Below, one piece after another: positions 1-13,300 of a stretch of DNA of 64,000 nt. Made by a program: the position numbers and the translations under genes. Position 1 is the stretch's first letter, and every line of letters starts with the position of its first letter. Source of the stretch: Morinoia aosen (Eukaryota; Arthropoda; Malacostraca; Amphipoda; Talitridae); NCBI GenBank assembly GCA_030386875.1, contig CM059579.1:90772253-90836252 (forward strand). Reading direction: 5' to 3'. The notes beneath the pieces were generated by a model, which ran no database searches, was not told the DNA's origin, and saw only the letters and a program-made list of their open reading frames with translations.

Positions 1-1056
1 GCAATGAATGTGATAATATCGCCAATACGCGCCGCGCCCTACACGGGCCATCAAGTCTCCACAAATGAAGTAACAAAGTTCATTACAGAATGTAAAACAA
101 GTGCACCAGCACCTTCGTCAAAAAAATGAGTGACGTAGCTGCTCTACGAGAAGAGTGCTTTATAAAGAGGAAAGCCTAAGTTGGCGCTTACAAGTCACGA
201 AACAAAGTTCTATTTATACTCGCATGCCTCCAAAATTTATTGATGCAATGAAGTATTCTGTAAGCCGCCTGAGTAATTCAATTTTAAAAAAAGCTCCGCA
301 AGCCGCCTAAGTAATGAAATTAAAATGTTATCATTTGAAAAAAAAGTGAGGAACGAAATATATCAGCGAAAGGATGTTGAGTTACGCTGCAATTAACATC
401 AGTTGTCCTCTGTAATAACAGATGAGTGCAAGGACTGAAACATCTATGTTGTGCGGCGTACACCTTGACAGCGGGCACATGTCACGGGAGACCGGGTCGC
501 TTAATGCCTTTATGTATGCGTCAGTTTTCATTAGTAATGGCTTCATTCATCAGCATTAGTTTCCGAAGACTTGATAAAACAATTTCAGATCCAAACACCC
601 CATTTCGAAAAAAAAGTTTCACCCGTTGTCGAGTGAAAGTGATCTCTCATTTCCCTTCGTATGCGAGCATTGCGTTGAGCCGCATGCGGAGGTACGATAT
701 CAGGAAGCTTAGAGGCGCTTATCGCGTTTGATAAAAATTAGGAGCTCAAATGGAACCAAATTATCAGTTCTTAAGAAACGGAGCGGATCAAACAGCGGAC
801 ACTCGAGACCAGGGACAGCAAGACAGCGTCCGTCTGCACGTCTCAGCCAGAGTGCGTCATCGGACCTTATCTAGTCAAAGACTAAACTGCGCCAGATAAG
901 AACAAACACAACACAAATACTACGTGAAATGAAATGGATTGCTAAGATCTTAAATCTTTCCGTGACGAATGGCCTAGAAGATTAGCTTTTGTGATAGATA
1001 GCAGAACGCCAGGTATAAAATTTTGAAGACCGGAAAATGACATAAACATGGAAATC
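1..1056. other. Intergenic DNA, no gene seen
   Basis: AT-rich sequence with only short chance reading frames. A weak two-copy repeat around the core AAGCCGCCT lies near 262 and 300. I see no exon with convincing splice sites, no RNA gene and no transposon terminus. Confidence 0.5.
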
Positions 1057-1150
1057 CATCGATAACATGGCTCAAAATGCATCGATAACGTAGCTTAAAT
1101 TTCATCGGAAATGTAGCATAGAATGCATCACTCGCGTAGTGTCTCGGATT
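1057..1150. repeat. Degenerate 23-bp tandem repeat, about 4 units
   Basis: The motif CATCGATAACATGGCTC recurs in decayed form at 1057, 1080, 1103 and 1126, which is an exact 23-bp spacing. The units share CATCG at the start and a GTAGC-like centre. It is too short and diverged to name, and no coding potential is associated with it. Confidence 0.65.
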
Positions 1151-4100
1151 GCGGTGGATTTGAATAAGAGTCGCACATCACGCATTCCCAACTAGAATTT
1201 GTGAAACAATTAGCAGCACGACGTTAAAAAGCTTACAATTTGGATCGTTTTCAAGACTCGGATTAACTTGACTCTTTTATGAAAATGAATTCCAGTATTC
1301 GAAGTCCTTGTCTCGGCTGTAAATCAGTTAACAGTTGTGCGCATCGCACAATCACCAGGTACAACTGTAATAAATTCACAAACTTCAACAAGGCGGGGAG
1401 CATCGAAATAAATGGTAATTTAAAAATACAAACTAGGGTCACAGCAAACTAGATCTATATTTTGAGGAGGAGATGCCGAGAAGAGGATTGCATGAGCTCG
1501 TTTCAGACTCATAGCATGTTTCATTGGTTGAACAGAGTAATTTTAACGACTGGGGCTTAAAAGAATATTTACTAACTTCTCTATTATTGAAATCCTAAAT
1601 AACTAATAGTTTTATTCTGATTTTTTCAGTATAATGTCCTCAATGTGCCGCCCCCTGAGTGCACACAAAACTAGGCACGATACTCAGGCTGTTCTTTACG
1701 ACGCAAAAGAGCTCAGATCCAATGGAGGTTTTTTCTGCGCTAAACTGCCAGAATCGGAGAAACTCTTGATATACCCATCAATAATTTTCTTCAATGGGGA
1801 ACTTGATTTTTTTCTTGAAACTTCGCTTGGCCTTTATTGTGCTCCTGCCTTGGTTGGAGAAGGCAGTTGTTACGAAGATGAGTCGTCCCTCTTGTAAAGC
1901 TTGTCCTTTTTGCAGTAACGCTAAAATCGTTTGCATTTTTCATTCGAATGAAGCGTTTGTACCAGAATGTGCGTCTTGGTTAAAACCATATCCAATAAAA
2001 CTGGTGTTTCCAGGATTTCATAAAGTCTTTGTTATTTTAATCCCGTTCAATAATATAACTTATTAAATATTCTCTAAGGCACCATATTCAAAAATCAGTT
2101 AGTACAATTACGGTCAGTTTCTGCGACTCGAATCCGTCACTGTGTACGGACTCGAAAGCGGACGCTGAAAAGGGAAGTTCTTCAGCGGGACAGCCGACGG
2201 TGCCCGGTGAGGAGTTGTCTCTATCGCGCAACTGCCAGTCGCAACATGAGTCAATATTGGCAATGCTGGGGATGTTAAATTATTGGCTGACAGGCGTGAG
2301 GTAGTCCTGACACGCCATTAGGGCCTGTAAAGTGAATTCAAGCTCTAATGGCGCTAACAGATTTGGACACACTTTTCAAAGCGTCGCGCCTTTCATACTT
2401 CGTCTCATCATCTTGACCAATCAAAATGAGATAATTTTAACGATTGATGTAACTAAGCGCTTGATAATGTTCTTATACGTTTTTCCAAATCAAAATCCTA
2501 ATTAATTGGAAGTGGATATTTCATGGACATTTTTTCTATACCAAAACAACATGTTTTGCTTACGGCCTTCTTGTATCTGCTGTGAAGATTTCGTCCCAAG
2601 GTGTAAGAGTCCCAGCTGACTGAGACGACACAGCTCACAGGGAGACCGTTGCCTCGTCACCCTAACTGCTCTGGTGCGTTCAATGCCCTTGTATTTCTTA
2701 TCCATGCTCCTTGAAATATGTCCTCTGAATCGATAAATCTTTTTCTATAAATGAATGGAGCAACTGCACGAAAGATAACTCAAAAGAGTTTCGTTATCAG
2801 CCAACAAATCTTTGTTTAGACTGCCGTAAGTGAACACAATGGCCGCAAGACAACACGGATCACGGCTACCCATCAAAGTTGGGCTTTTTGCCCCAGTCGA
2901 GAAGATTGTGGCTCGTTCGCACTGCGGACGTCGAGTGAGTGGGAACATAAGGCTTCAGAGCATCTGCAGGCGGGCCACTTTCTCGCACCGCGGGCGTCTT
3001 CTCGGAACGCTAATCTCGGGCGGGACAGTCGAGCGGCAACCCTTCTCCATGATGTGGGCAACGGCAATACCAATCCACGTTTGTTTCTCACGAAAAGGGG
3101 ATCGAAGAGCAGGTGGGATCCAAAATAGACAACATGGCTGCTGGTGTACTCGGGTGATATTCTTTCAGACTGGCATGCCAGGAGTGAAAAATACTAGACG
3201 CGATGACACCACGTCACGTTGCTGATATTTTAGTGCCTTCGCCGCCTCGTGTCGCTGCGGAGAGCAAACGCAAAGGCAAGATCGGCCTTGTCGGATCTCA
3301 AACTCAAGAGCGAGAAATTTCATGTTTCGATTCACGAAGTCCGTGTTTAAAATGGCAGAGTGCCTTGTTCCTCGCAAACTAGGCCAGAAGTAAAAAGGTG
3401 TGGTTAAATTTAGCACAGCACCCACGAAATAGGCACTGATTAGCAAATATCAGTCGATAAGCTGACCTATCCGCCAATATACCAAGTCGTCTCTGGAAAC
3501 ATGAATCAAACCAAAAATAAATAAATATTTTGTACGGTACAAAAAAAATAAATAACGTCCCATAAGAAAAGTATGTAAAACAAGATCAATCAATTTTTCA
3601 TCTCTTCGTCTAAAGGGTCAAATGTTTTGTGTAAAATAATGCGGGAACACTGTTGAAAGTGAGTGGCTGTTATGGAAACGTTATCTATTAAGTTAGTGCA
3701 TGCACAACATGCAGAGCCTGTAAGACACCGCAGACAGTTGGTGTGTTCTCACGCAGCCATGTACGCTGCGCACGTGAGACGTAACGTGATGACAGCCGCT
3801 GTACGTGCGCCTCATGTGCGTACACGAGTCTAACATGACGCTCGGAACGCTCGCGAGTGCCGGTTCATCAGCAGTGTTATGGAGATTGGTAACCAATGGA
3901 TTATTATTATTATATAGGACATTCACCACCGAAAACGCTACAGAGAGGTTTCATCAGTGGGGAACCAATCGAAACAAGTCGCAGCCGCAACAAACACTGA
4001 CGTTCCTCTCGGCAAGCTGGAGGAGTTGGACGAACAAAAGTAAGGCCGCATAGCAGTTCTACGCAAAGCTAACAGCGGGCGACGGCTTGGCAGGAAATTG

Positions 4101-5647
4101 TCTCGGTCTAGCAGAATGTCTTGAGATCCTTCCTTCAGCACAGAATAATCTTAACGTATTGATGGTTGATTGTTGAATTTAGGGAACGTTTGAGCGTATG
4201 GCAGTTCAGAGACTACTCCCAATGCTTATCATCTAAAACACAACTATTTCAGATAAGAACCCGCCAATAATAGTCACGACGCAATCAATTTTACGAAAGT
4301 AATAGGATGTTTTAAATTAATTTAGATACACTAGAACTAATGAAATGAGCCGGGGAATTTGCGAGAAAATGCCTTGAACAATATTAACGCAAATACAGCC
4401 TCACTTTCGACGCCCTCTGGACTGGCCTCTTAACTTCTAAAGTAAAAACAAATATTTTAAAATAAAGGGAATACTACGGAACAACACATGTATTGGGCAT
4501 TTGCTCACTTTAATTCAAACCTTATCTAAATTTTATTATAATTCGAAGTTTGATCCTAATCTTAGCCAACTTTTATTTCAGCCTAAGAATTCTATCACAA
4601 CTAAAGAGTTGCAAAGCAATTGAAACGTAGAAAAATAGTTAGTGAATTTAGGGTAAAAAACACTCGTAATTTTTTCAAAATTTTACGAAATTTCTAAACC
4701 GGTCCAGATTAAACAGAATTTATCCATTTTATCGGGGTTTTAGAAAACTACCGTTCTGGTTCTCAAAAGATGCTCAAAACAATAAAAACAGAGATTCAAT
4801 GTAACACCAGCAAACTAAAAACCAGCTTCAAATCCTCAACAAGCGAGAGGAAAACACTCAATGTTCGAGGCTGCAGAAGTAAATCCAGCAGCTCCCTCTG
4901 TGTTGGCCGCCAGCAGCACTCCGGTGCCTCGCACAGCCCTGTCTGCATGGCCAATGTAATTCCTACTGAATACGATTGGTCAAAAAAAGAAGAAATAATA
5001 CGAAGAAGTCCCCGCGCTAAGTGTCGAAACAAGCGACAGCAAGCAGCAGCACTACAGTAAACAAGAACACACACACACACAATGGTGTCGAGTGAAAACT
5101 TGCAAGAGTGAGCACACTTTCTCCGAACGGAAGCTCGTGTTGGCAGTTGCGGAAAGGAACTTCGTTACAGATGCTCAGGTGTCAGGAAATCCAGGCACAG
5201 ATGACGCACTCACTTGGATTTTTCGCATTTTTTCTCGTACGATGCAAAACTATCTACCGCTTTAGCACACCTTTTATTTGAACGAATCCTTTTCACTAGG
5301 TGAAGTTTTATTTACTACCATGTGCCATTAACATCCACAATGACCACTGTTGCCCGAGTCACTAACTGAACAAACGTCGCTCTGATGACCAGCTCGTGAG
5401 AGCAAGTCCTCATTTTAGCAGAAAGTTTTATCGATGACAGCTCACTTCACACACGCGTCAATAAAATTTAATCGCAACCAAACTTTGGCCGGCAACAGCT
5501 CAGCCTTTAAGACAAAAGATCTCCTGCAACTTCTGCGTAACTCGGCCCATGAAACAAGAGACACGCGTCACCTGCGAGCCTGAGCCGCAGTCCACTCAGT
5601 TCGAGAGGAAGGACGCTATGATAAAATGCATTTTATTTTGAGGAATT
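1151..5647. other. Intergenic DNA, no gene seen
   Basis: No recognisable gene or transposon. The most GC-rich part (about 2830-3225) has a 131-codon frame that resembles nothing I know and lacks repeat support, so I treat it as chance. Around 3700-3830 the sequence is rich in CACGTG/GTACG-like alternating purine-pyrimidine words. Confidence 0.45.
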
Positions 5648-5679
5648 AATATACAGTATATCATCACATACTGTATATT
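5648..5679. repeat. Perfect 12-bp inverted repeat (cruciform candidate)
   Basis: Arms AATATACAGTAT (5648-5659) and ATACTGTATATT (5668-5679) are perfect reverse complements separated by 8 nt. Its function is unknown; it may be a remnant of a small inverted-repeat element. Confidence 0.75.
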
Positions 5680-8539
5680 TTTTCCAAGTCCCGAGTAGCT
5701 GATGCCACGGTGGCCATTTCTACAAACCTGAAGTGAAGGCGGCTTTATGGCAATTCTTGCTTTCCCATAGGGAAGAAACACCAAGCTCGTACTGCAGAGT
5801 CTCCTATTCTCGTGCATTTCAGGTGAAAATCGAGCGCTCTTTGACCACCTTGGCACTGTGGTCACATATTGCTGCAGATTCCGCTGCACGCTTCATGAAT
5901 GATAATGTTCTCATGTTATACATTTCATGCTTCAGGGAGTGAGTGCAGCTAGCTTCATGTTTGAATGGGGCTGCCAACTGAAGACAAGGGTGCTGTGACA
6001 GCTCAGTGTACTCATTAACTCAAGATACTTAGACTGAGTACTCATAATGTACTATGTATGAGAGTCAAACCAACAGTACAAGATTCGCTCGCTGCAGCAC
6101 GCCCGACGCGGTAACGATGGACCGTGAGATTCGAGCGTTGGCTCTGCCGTGCCGGTGTTGAGTGGGTCTCAACGTAAATTCCTAATTGGTGCATAGTAGA
6201 CATGAACGGGCTAGCCGCAGTTCAATTGAATATTTCCTTAATACAGACCTTCAAACTGTTGAGCATAAATGGCAACCCTGTAACGCAAGCGTGGCCATAT
6301 CTGGTGTCGAGACACGGTCAAGGAGCTAATTAATGAGCAGATCTTTGCCTGAATGTTGAGGTAAGCAAGCACACGTGTGGCTGTCCTCAGGTGTGGGGCA
6401 GTGTATGAGCATGCAGCCCTGCAGCTGCAGGGGGCAGCAGCAGTGCTGCACAGGTGGTACAGCGCCCTCTGGACGGACGTTTAAAGCTGCTACTATAATG
6501 CGAGGTCTACATGAAGTAATATCCATTAGTAACCTAACCTAACCTCACGCTATAGTACTAGCTAGGGGTAGACGTCACGCTATAGCAGCACCCAATTCAA
6601 CTCCATCACCACGAAATTCGTCGACAAATGAAGGAACACACCCAGCAGGTAGCAGCACCGCGTCAAATGTAAGAACTACCATTTCTATAGACCACACGCT
6701 GCCACGAACAGGGCGGCACGTCACAGCAGTGAACACCTTACAAGCTTCGACGCGAGCTTCGAGAGGTAAAAGAAACTCAAGCTGCACAAACATGTTAATA
6801 CGAACAAGCCAGAGCGGCACTTCGTACGTGCGAAAGATCAAACCAATCAAAAAAAGCGTTTAATTCGAACTTATAGATTCAGAAAAGAACGGTCGAACTA
6901 TGAATGAACTCAATTGAGAACGCTAAGACTCGTCACCTAACTCTGATACACAATTTTTCTTGAGTCGCTGAAATTTGTGATAGAACATCTGGCCCGAGCT
7001 AACCATCAAGTTCCCACTTCACAGCCTAGCATTCACATTCTACAAGTACGAAAAGCTGGAAACTGAAGGAAAAATGCAGTATACGGACATGTTTACAAAT
7101 CCTCACTTTGGTTGAGTCATCGCATGGAAAGCGAACGATGGCAACGGCGGCCAAAGCGCGATGGTTGACCTCATCGAGGTGTGAAACAGCTTTATCTCGC
7201 TCCTCAAATGTATATCGGAACAACTGATAACTATCTATACTTACATAACGAAACGCCAGGTGTCTCCTTTTAAATATTTTATGTAAATAAATGCATAAAT
7301 AAATTTATATCTTTTTTGTGCGGAATTTCTCTCACGTTATTACAATAGGAATTCGGTATTAATTATTCGTTTCAATTATTCATTCGAGCAACTTTTTATA
7401 AATTTTACAGAACAAAACTGCGTGAGTAAGCCGTGAGGTAGGCCTGCATGCAAACTACATGTGTTGTGGGCACCCGAGCCCAGCAGCTGTCGTCTGCAAC
7501 CCTTGCGCTGTACGCCAAATCAATATACAGCAAATTATATAACTTGAGAGCCCCATATTTTTCATTTAAATGGCGGCAACAAACCAGTTTGCTTGCATAG
7601 AGGTATTTTATTTCTATTTACGGAGCTACTACGCGGTTTGCGGCACTATCCTCAGTCCACATAACATCAATTCTCACGCATGAAGCAGTAACTTCCTATA
7701 TAGAATGGCACCGTTATATTTAACTGCACGAGCGTTTCAGCGCATTGATGTTTCTATATATTCGCTGATCGGGCACGTGAAATTCTCGTTCTCTTCACTC
7801 CTCTCATGTCACTCCTTTTCCTTAAATAAGTCTCAACAATAAAGATAACAAACAAACGTATCCTTCTCAACAGTACCTGCAATTAAAATATTCTCGTAAG
7901 CGAAGCGCATCGTTCATGCGGCGGCCGCAAGAGTGCAGGCGACTGGCTGCATGGTCAGACTGTGGGGTCCCATGAATTAATCCCTCTTTGAACTAAACTT
8001 AAATTTTGTTTTAATTTAGGTCTCTCGGAAGACCTGCCCCAACTCGGTTAAAGGAAATAAAATCGTTACACTTTGAAGTTAATGCATTGCAGCTTCACAC
8101 AATGCATGATACTAGATAAATGACCGGAAATACACGCGTTATCGCCTCGTAGGGAAGCAGTATATCCCTGCGCTCTAATTCTTCAGGTTTCTACCAAGTT
8201 CTATCATATCTATTGTTCCAAAACACGCTATGACGTTCTATTCTAAACTAGCGCACACCATCTGTCAAAAATGACGAAATTTGACCAAGTTCGACAGAGC
8301 ACCAAACAGTATTTGTAGTTATTCAATAGAACTGCATTCACTGCCCACCGAATGTTACTCGTACTAGTCGACCCCCCTTTATTTGAAATAAAAAAGAGGG
8401 CGAAATGAGAGAAAGGCCGTAAGAAATAAAAAAATACAATCTCTCGAGAGTTGATGAGGCCGCGTGAACAAGGCCCGTCAAAATATATTGGGCTGGAGCT
8501 TGTATCACAGATACGCTCATCACACACTGCAGGCTGGCT
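5680..8539. other. Intergenic DNA, no gene seen
   Basis: No supported gene. A short run of the pentamer CCTAA (about 3 copies) lies at 6531-6546, with ACGCTATAG repeated on its right side. The rest is AT-rich unique-looking sequence. Confidence 0.45.
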
Positions 8540-8770
8540 TCGGACAGACCGACCGACGGACGGACGGACGCGGCTCTTATTATAGTATAGACTAGTATTA
8601 CCGCTTCAACCCGAGTATCGGGTTGTCCGACTTGCCTAAAAATAAAAAATAAAATAAATAAAAAAAAAATTAAAAAAAAAAAAAAAATAATAAAAAAAAA
8701 ATAAAGAAAAAAAAATAAAAAAAAAAATAAAAAATAAAAAAAAAAAAAAATGAAGAAAAAAAAATGAATA
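8540..8770 (+). mobile_element. 3' tail of an unidentified retroposon
   Basis: Reading rightward there is a GGAC/GACC-rich stretch (8540-8572), a TATTATAGTATAG segment, a perfect 8-bp hairpin with a 3-nt loop (CAACCCGA 8607-8614, TCGGGTTG 8618-8625), and then a long A-rich tail (about 8636-8770). A stem-loop followed by an A-rich tail is the usual look of a non-LTR or SINE 3' end. I cannot name the family and see no 5' end or target duplication. Confidence 0.45.
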
Positions 8771-8969
8771 AATAGTTTTCTGCAAATATAGACACCAGTG
8801 GCTTCAATTTAATACCTCACTTGACCATATAGGCTCAGCCAATTTTCTAAACGGACTCGGACAAATTTTGAGTTACTGAATTAGGTATATAGATTGCTTC
8901 CTTTTATGCCGACACCAAACAAGTCTAACAGCGCCATTAATACCCGTGAATAATTACTACATTATACCC
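8771..8969. other. Unique-looking sequence between repeats
   Basis: AT-rich sequence with no gene. It separates the A-rich tail from the first copy of the dispersed repeat that follows. Confidence 0.4.
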
Positions 8970-9215
8970 CCCGTGAGGCAGTGAAGCCTGTATCACAGAT
9001 ACGCTCATCTCGTACCTCACATCTGTTCCAGACGAAAAATCTGATAACATACAAAAAATTATTTATAAATATCTATTTAAATACATACATTAATCTGATA
9101 GACGACGGCTATTTTCATACAGGATTACAGCGTGACTTCTGATGCCTCTCGTGCTTTGTAGAAAAAACAACGAGCACACAAAGGCAGTGTGCTCAAGCCG
9201 TTGTGCAGCCCGTAC
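8970..9215. repeat. Dispersed repeat, copy 1
   Basis: It shares ordered blocks with 10078-10305: GTGAAGCCTGTATCACAGAT, then CATCTGTTCCA with ACGAAA, then GCTATTTTCATA, then GAGCACACAAAGGC. The spacing is similar and both copies have the same orientation. The fragment TGTATCACAGATACGC also occurs alone near 8500. It is likely two old copies of one non-coding mobile element; the class is not determined. Confidence 0.6.
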
Positions 9216-10077
9216 CCGGTAGTACAGAGCAGCGACGGCTACCTCAGAGCATCTCCCGTACGCCACAACAATCACAAAAGGAGATAACACAATCTCTGCC
9301 TGCCGCAAAAAAAATGTAGTCGAAACACGTTTTTTTCAATAATGAAGCGAAACGAAGAAAATGGAAGACCAGAGGCTTCGTGAAAATAAATGGCGTTCAA
9401 AATGCGCAGCCAGTTCTTTGCTGGATTTTTTAATTTGATTCGATAATTCTGGAGTGCGCAATGCTCATGCACTTGTGAGAATCACTCATGAGAGACATCA
9501 TACACTTATGTCATTTTTGACATGTTATGTTTTAATGTAAAATACAAGAGGTAAAAATGTCATTTACAACTAAAGTGAAAGTAATTCAACTTATAATCAG
9601 TAGAAATTTGACTGCATTTTATTTAGTTTTACAATATCGCAATGACTTGTCTCCTTTTAAATAAAGCGTAGCAGCATTGAAATGCTCAAAATGACCTGCA
9701 AATATTTCATTTACGATTAACTGGATTTCTTGGTTCTATTGATAACAGCTAACTGTGCAGACACAGAATTTTAAATTGGCTGGCAGAGTGTGCCCATTGT
9801 GTGCAGGTGCGGGTATTTCTGTACCCGCACTCTACTTACAGTGGTATTGCCTTCATCTTTTCCTCTATGGTTAATGAGAAAGAGAAGCGGAGAAGAATCT
9901 TCTACTTCAAGTTTTGAGACTCGCGTGATACCTGCACTCCACTTAAAGCTATATTACCTTCATCTTTCCCTCATGAGGATATTTGAGAATATTTACTGAA
10001 ATGAGAGAATATTTACTACAAGAGGCAGTAACTTCAAACAACCTACGTCGCCCCCCCACAGGAGCGACGAGGGCCCG
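9216..10077. other. Intergenic DNA between the two dispersed repeats
   Basis: No gene. A GCGGGTA...TACCCGC inverted repeat lies near 9811-9831, and a diverged duplication (CTGCACTCCACTT / CGCACTCTACTT with CCTTCATCTTT) lies between 9790 and 9970. Confidence 0.4.
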
Positions 10078-10305
10078 GCCGTGAGGTGGTGAAGCCTGTA
10101 TCACAGATACGCGCAATACACATCTGTTCCACACGAAAGATCGGATACTAACGGATTGGAAAACATATATATTCAAAAAAATGCATATAAATCGGATAGG
10201 CGACTGCTATTTTCATATACAAAATTACATCGTATCTTCTTATGCTTCCAGTGAATTATGAAAGAAAACACTGAGCACACAAAGGCCGTTTGCAGCCTAC
10301 ACAGC
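10078..10305. repeat. Dispersed repeat, copy 2
   Basis: Same orientation and block order as 8970-9215, with visible substitutions and small indels. No terminal inverted repeats or target duplications can be placed with confidence. Confidence 0.6.
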
Positions 10306-13300
10306 TCTCGTGTTGTGCTCAGGGACCTCACTTATCCCACTTTGAAACTTTGCGATGGGAGCTAGGCTACAACGCATAAATGCGGCTTTGGTGTCTGGTT
10401 ATCTGGCTCATCCATTTATGAAAAATTAAAGGAAGCAGCTATATGGACAGAATGAGTGGCAGGGGACGCTATTTTGTCGTACATTAAACACCTAGTGAGG
10501 ATACGAACAAACGCACACACGCTTGCCTTGCGATGTGTTCACTTAAATTTAGCTCAGTACCACAACACCTGGACTCAGGGATTGTGGCTACCACGGTACG
10601 CCGCACACAACACGATATTTCAGTCCTGGTGAAACAGTCACAGTTCGATGGATGCCAACTCGCAGACACTCATTAATAAAAATTGCAAGTGTAATGTCAT
10701 GGGTACTAACATGCCTGCTTCAGGACACCAGCTGATCCGAGTAGATTTAATGCAGTAAAATGAACTGGATGATTTCACGTGGGCGCCGTTGGTAGTAATT
10801 GGTAGAAACATGAGACAGAGAGGAAATCAATAGGATTTTTAAAGAATCCACCGAAGAATCATTAAGAATGAATTCTTTATCATAGAGTTACAATAGAGAA
10901 AATAGCCCCCAACGTCAAAAATATAGAAAATTCACAAAAAATAAGCGTCAACAAGTTATTTCTGATCACGTTACACAGTTTTTTGCTTCGCTTCTTGAAA
11001 TAAGGGGTTTTAAAGACACATGATGCAAATAACAACTAATTTTTCTCACTAATCTAACGAAAATTCAAGGAATTCACCACCCAGCCCAAACTGTTCAGTA
11101 TAATATACCTTCAACGAGCCTAGAAAAAAAAAGAGATCTTCCAACGTCGAAGCTCGTACGTGTTACACGACTGCAGTCCGATAACAGACAACAGTAGAGA
11201 ATAACACACTAATGCTCGGAAATATCGGCCATGAAGACCACAGAAAGTAGTGTAGTAAGCCAGTACTGACCCTATGGCAGGAGGAATACTCACCACACAT
11301 TTTGTTTGATCCAAGGGAGCGACAGACCACACGAACTTCACTTCACCAACAAGGCCAACTCTGCTCTAGAGACGCAGCGAGTGCCATCGACCTGCTTTAT
11401 AGCTCCTCTCGCTCGGTTGCCAACGAGTGTTTGCCGCTCGCTCTCAGTTTGCTGCAGTCTGCGATAAAAATTAGCGAAAGAAAATTCATGATTTTATCGG
11501 GAATCTTTCACGCTTGTTCCAGAAAAAGATAACAGAACATGTCCTGGCTGAAGGCATGGAAATGACGCGAGACATGAAGGGACGACATACAGTTTGCAGC
11601 GCTCCGGCATTCCCGTCAATTGTGAAAACAAACTTTCCGATTTTCGACTATGAGAATCTCCGACCTGGCAGACCTGTAACAAACTGCCAGCGACAAGCCA
11701 TCAATCTACGGAAAAGTATGCCATTCAATCCTTTTGTTATTTACAGTCTTCGTCAGTAGTCTAGTTTTATTTTTTCAAGCAATATTTACTAAAAATTTAT
11801 TTATGAACAATTCAGGCCTAATTGATCGGAATAAAGCATCTTTTTGTGGATGTACATAATTCTAAAATGATTTAGACTCTCTTATATGATAAATCAGTCT
11901 ACAAATTCCAACTTACCGTCGTCATTGGTTTCACGACAAATTCCACAGTTCCCGCGAGCTGGCAGCTGAGTTGGACTCCCAGAGAGAGCTGAGCCGCAGC
12001 GAGGCTGAGCCTTTAATTAATGGTATCACTTCCTCTCTGCTGTCTACTCTCTAAATTCGTTATTTCCAGACAATTTAAGCGTCTTATCAAAACACTGAAA
12101 CTAAACCTTTCTTGGTTGTTAGCAGGTGCTCACACGGACTGTAGACACCGGGGTTGCGCTACCTCGGGGGTATTAACGGAAGCATAAGCTTGTTGCAAAG
12201 TAACATCCTCAATGAGGAGACTCGGACACTGTAGAAAGATTTTCTCGACACTTTTCATTCGTTATAACGTTCTGCTTACACTCCATTACATCCGAAGCAG
12301 CTTCACCACTCCTGATTAGGCTCTTCTTTATCTTTCCCTTATCCGTGATTTTATTCCTCACTTTTATCCGGTCTTCTTGTAAAGAACTGGTCATCATTTG
12401 TCGGATTACCCGAGTAAAATTAAGGATTATTCAATCCACCCAAATTGATACATCTTCATCACGTCACTCATCCATTTCTTGTGGTTTCATTTCAGTGTTT
12501 GTCTAACAAAGTGTATTTTGAGAAGCACGGGACAATTCTTTTTCTTTTAAACAAAATGGTGTGAGTTGTACTACAGCTGACCAGAGCATTTTCAGGTTAC
12601 ATTCAATTCGAGCGACATTTAACGCTTGTCTGATAGGCCAACGTTTCTGTTTCATGGCGCCATAGACTTCGCAATTTTGCATCAAGTTCCTGATGGCAGA
12701 AGAGGGTTCCTCAACCTTCCTTGAAACGGTCTACTCGCGATGATACCACTTCATTATTTAGAACACGATTAAATTAAGATAACAATATTGTACTCGAGTG
12801 CAAATACACACAATGTTGTACAATAATGTTATAGCGCGCTGAAATTATGATGAATGTGTATTTCTACGAATTAAATAAATTACTTCTCTTATTCAAGCTC
12901 CAAATTTTCGGCGTGAGGTGATTGATACCCTGATCATTTAGCCTTTTCTTTTTCGGTACATCGTTGTCCCAATAATTGTAACTTTTTTGCTTCAAATAAC
13001 TGTATCATTACTGAATTTCTCTTGGAAACCATAGAATGGCTATCATCTAACGAGAAGAAATTTTTCAGCTTCCATATGTGTTGCCGAACTACAAAATTAA
13101 AAGCGACACCACAAATTGGGAGGCGCAAAGTTGAGGCAGCCGCTAAGAAGGCACAGCTAGGAGCGTCACTTTCCACTGCACTAAAATCACAAACAGAAAT
13201 TGTGATGAAATTTGGACGTGAGCGACTTGAGTTACATCCTAACTTGTGAGACATCTGTGGCAAAGATTTGCTGTGCGATCTGCACGAGTAATGCGCTCCC

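Noticed and set aside
2830-3225. 131-codon frame in a GC-richer patch
   Set aside because: No recognisable domain, no splice or homology support, and opposed by equally long frames on the other strand.
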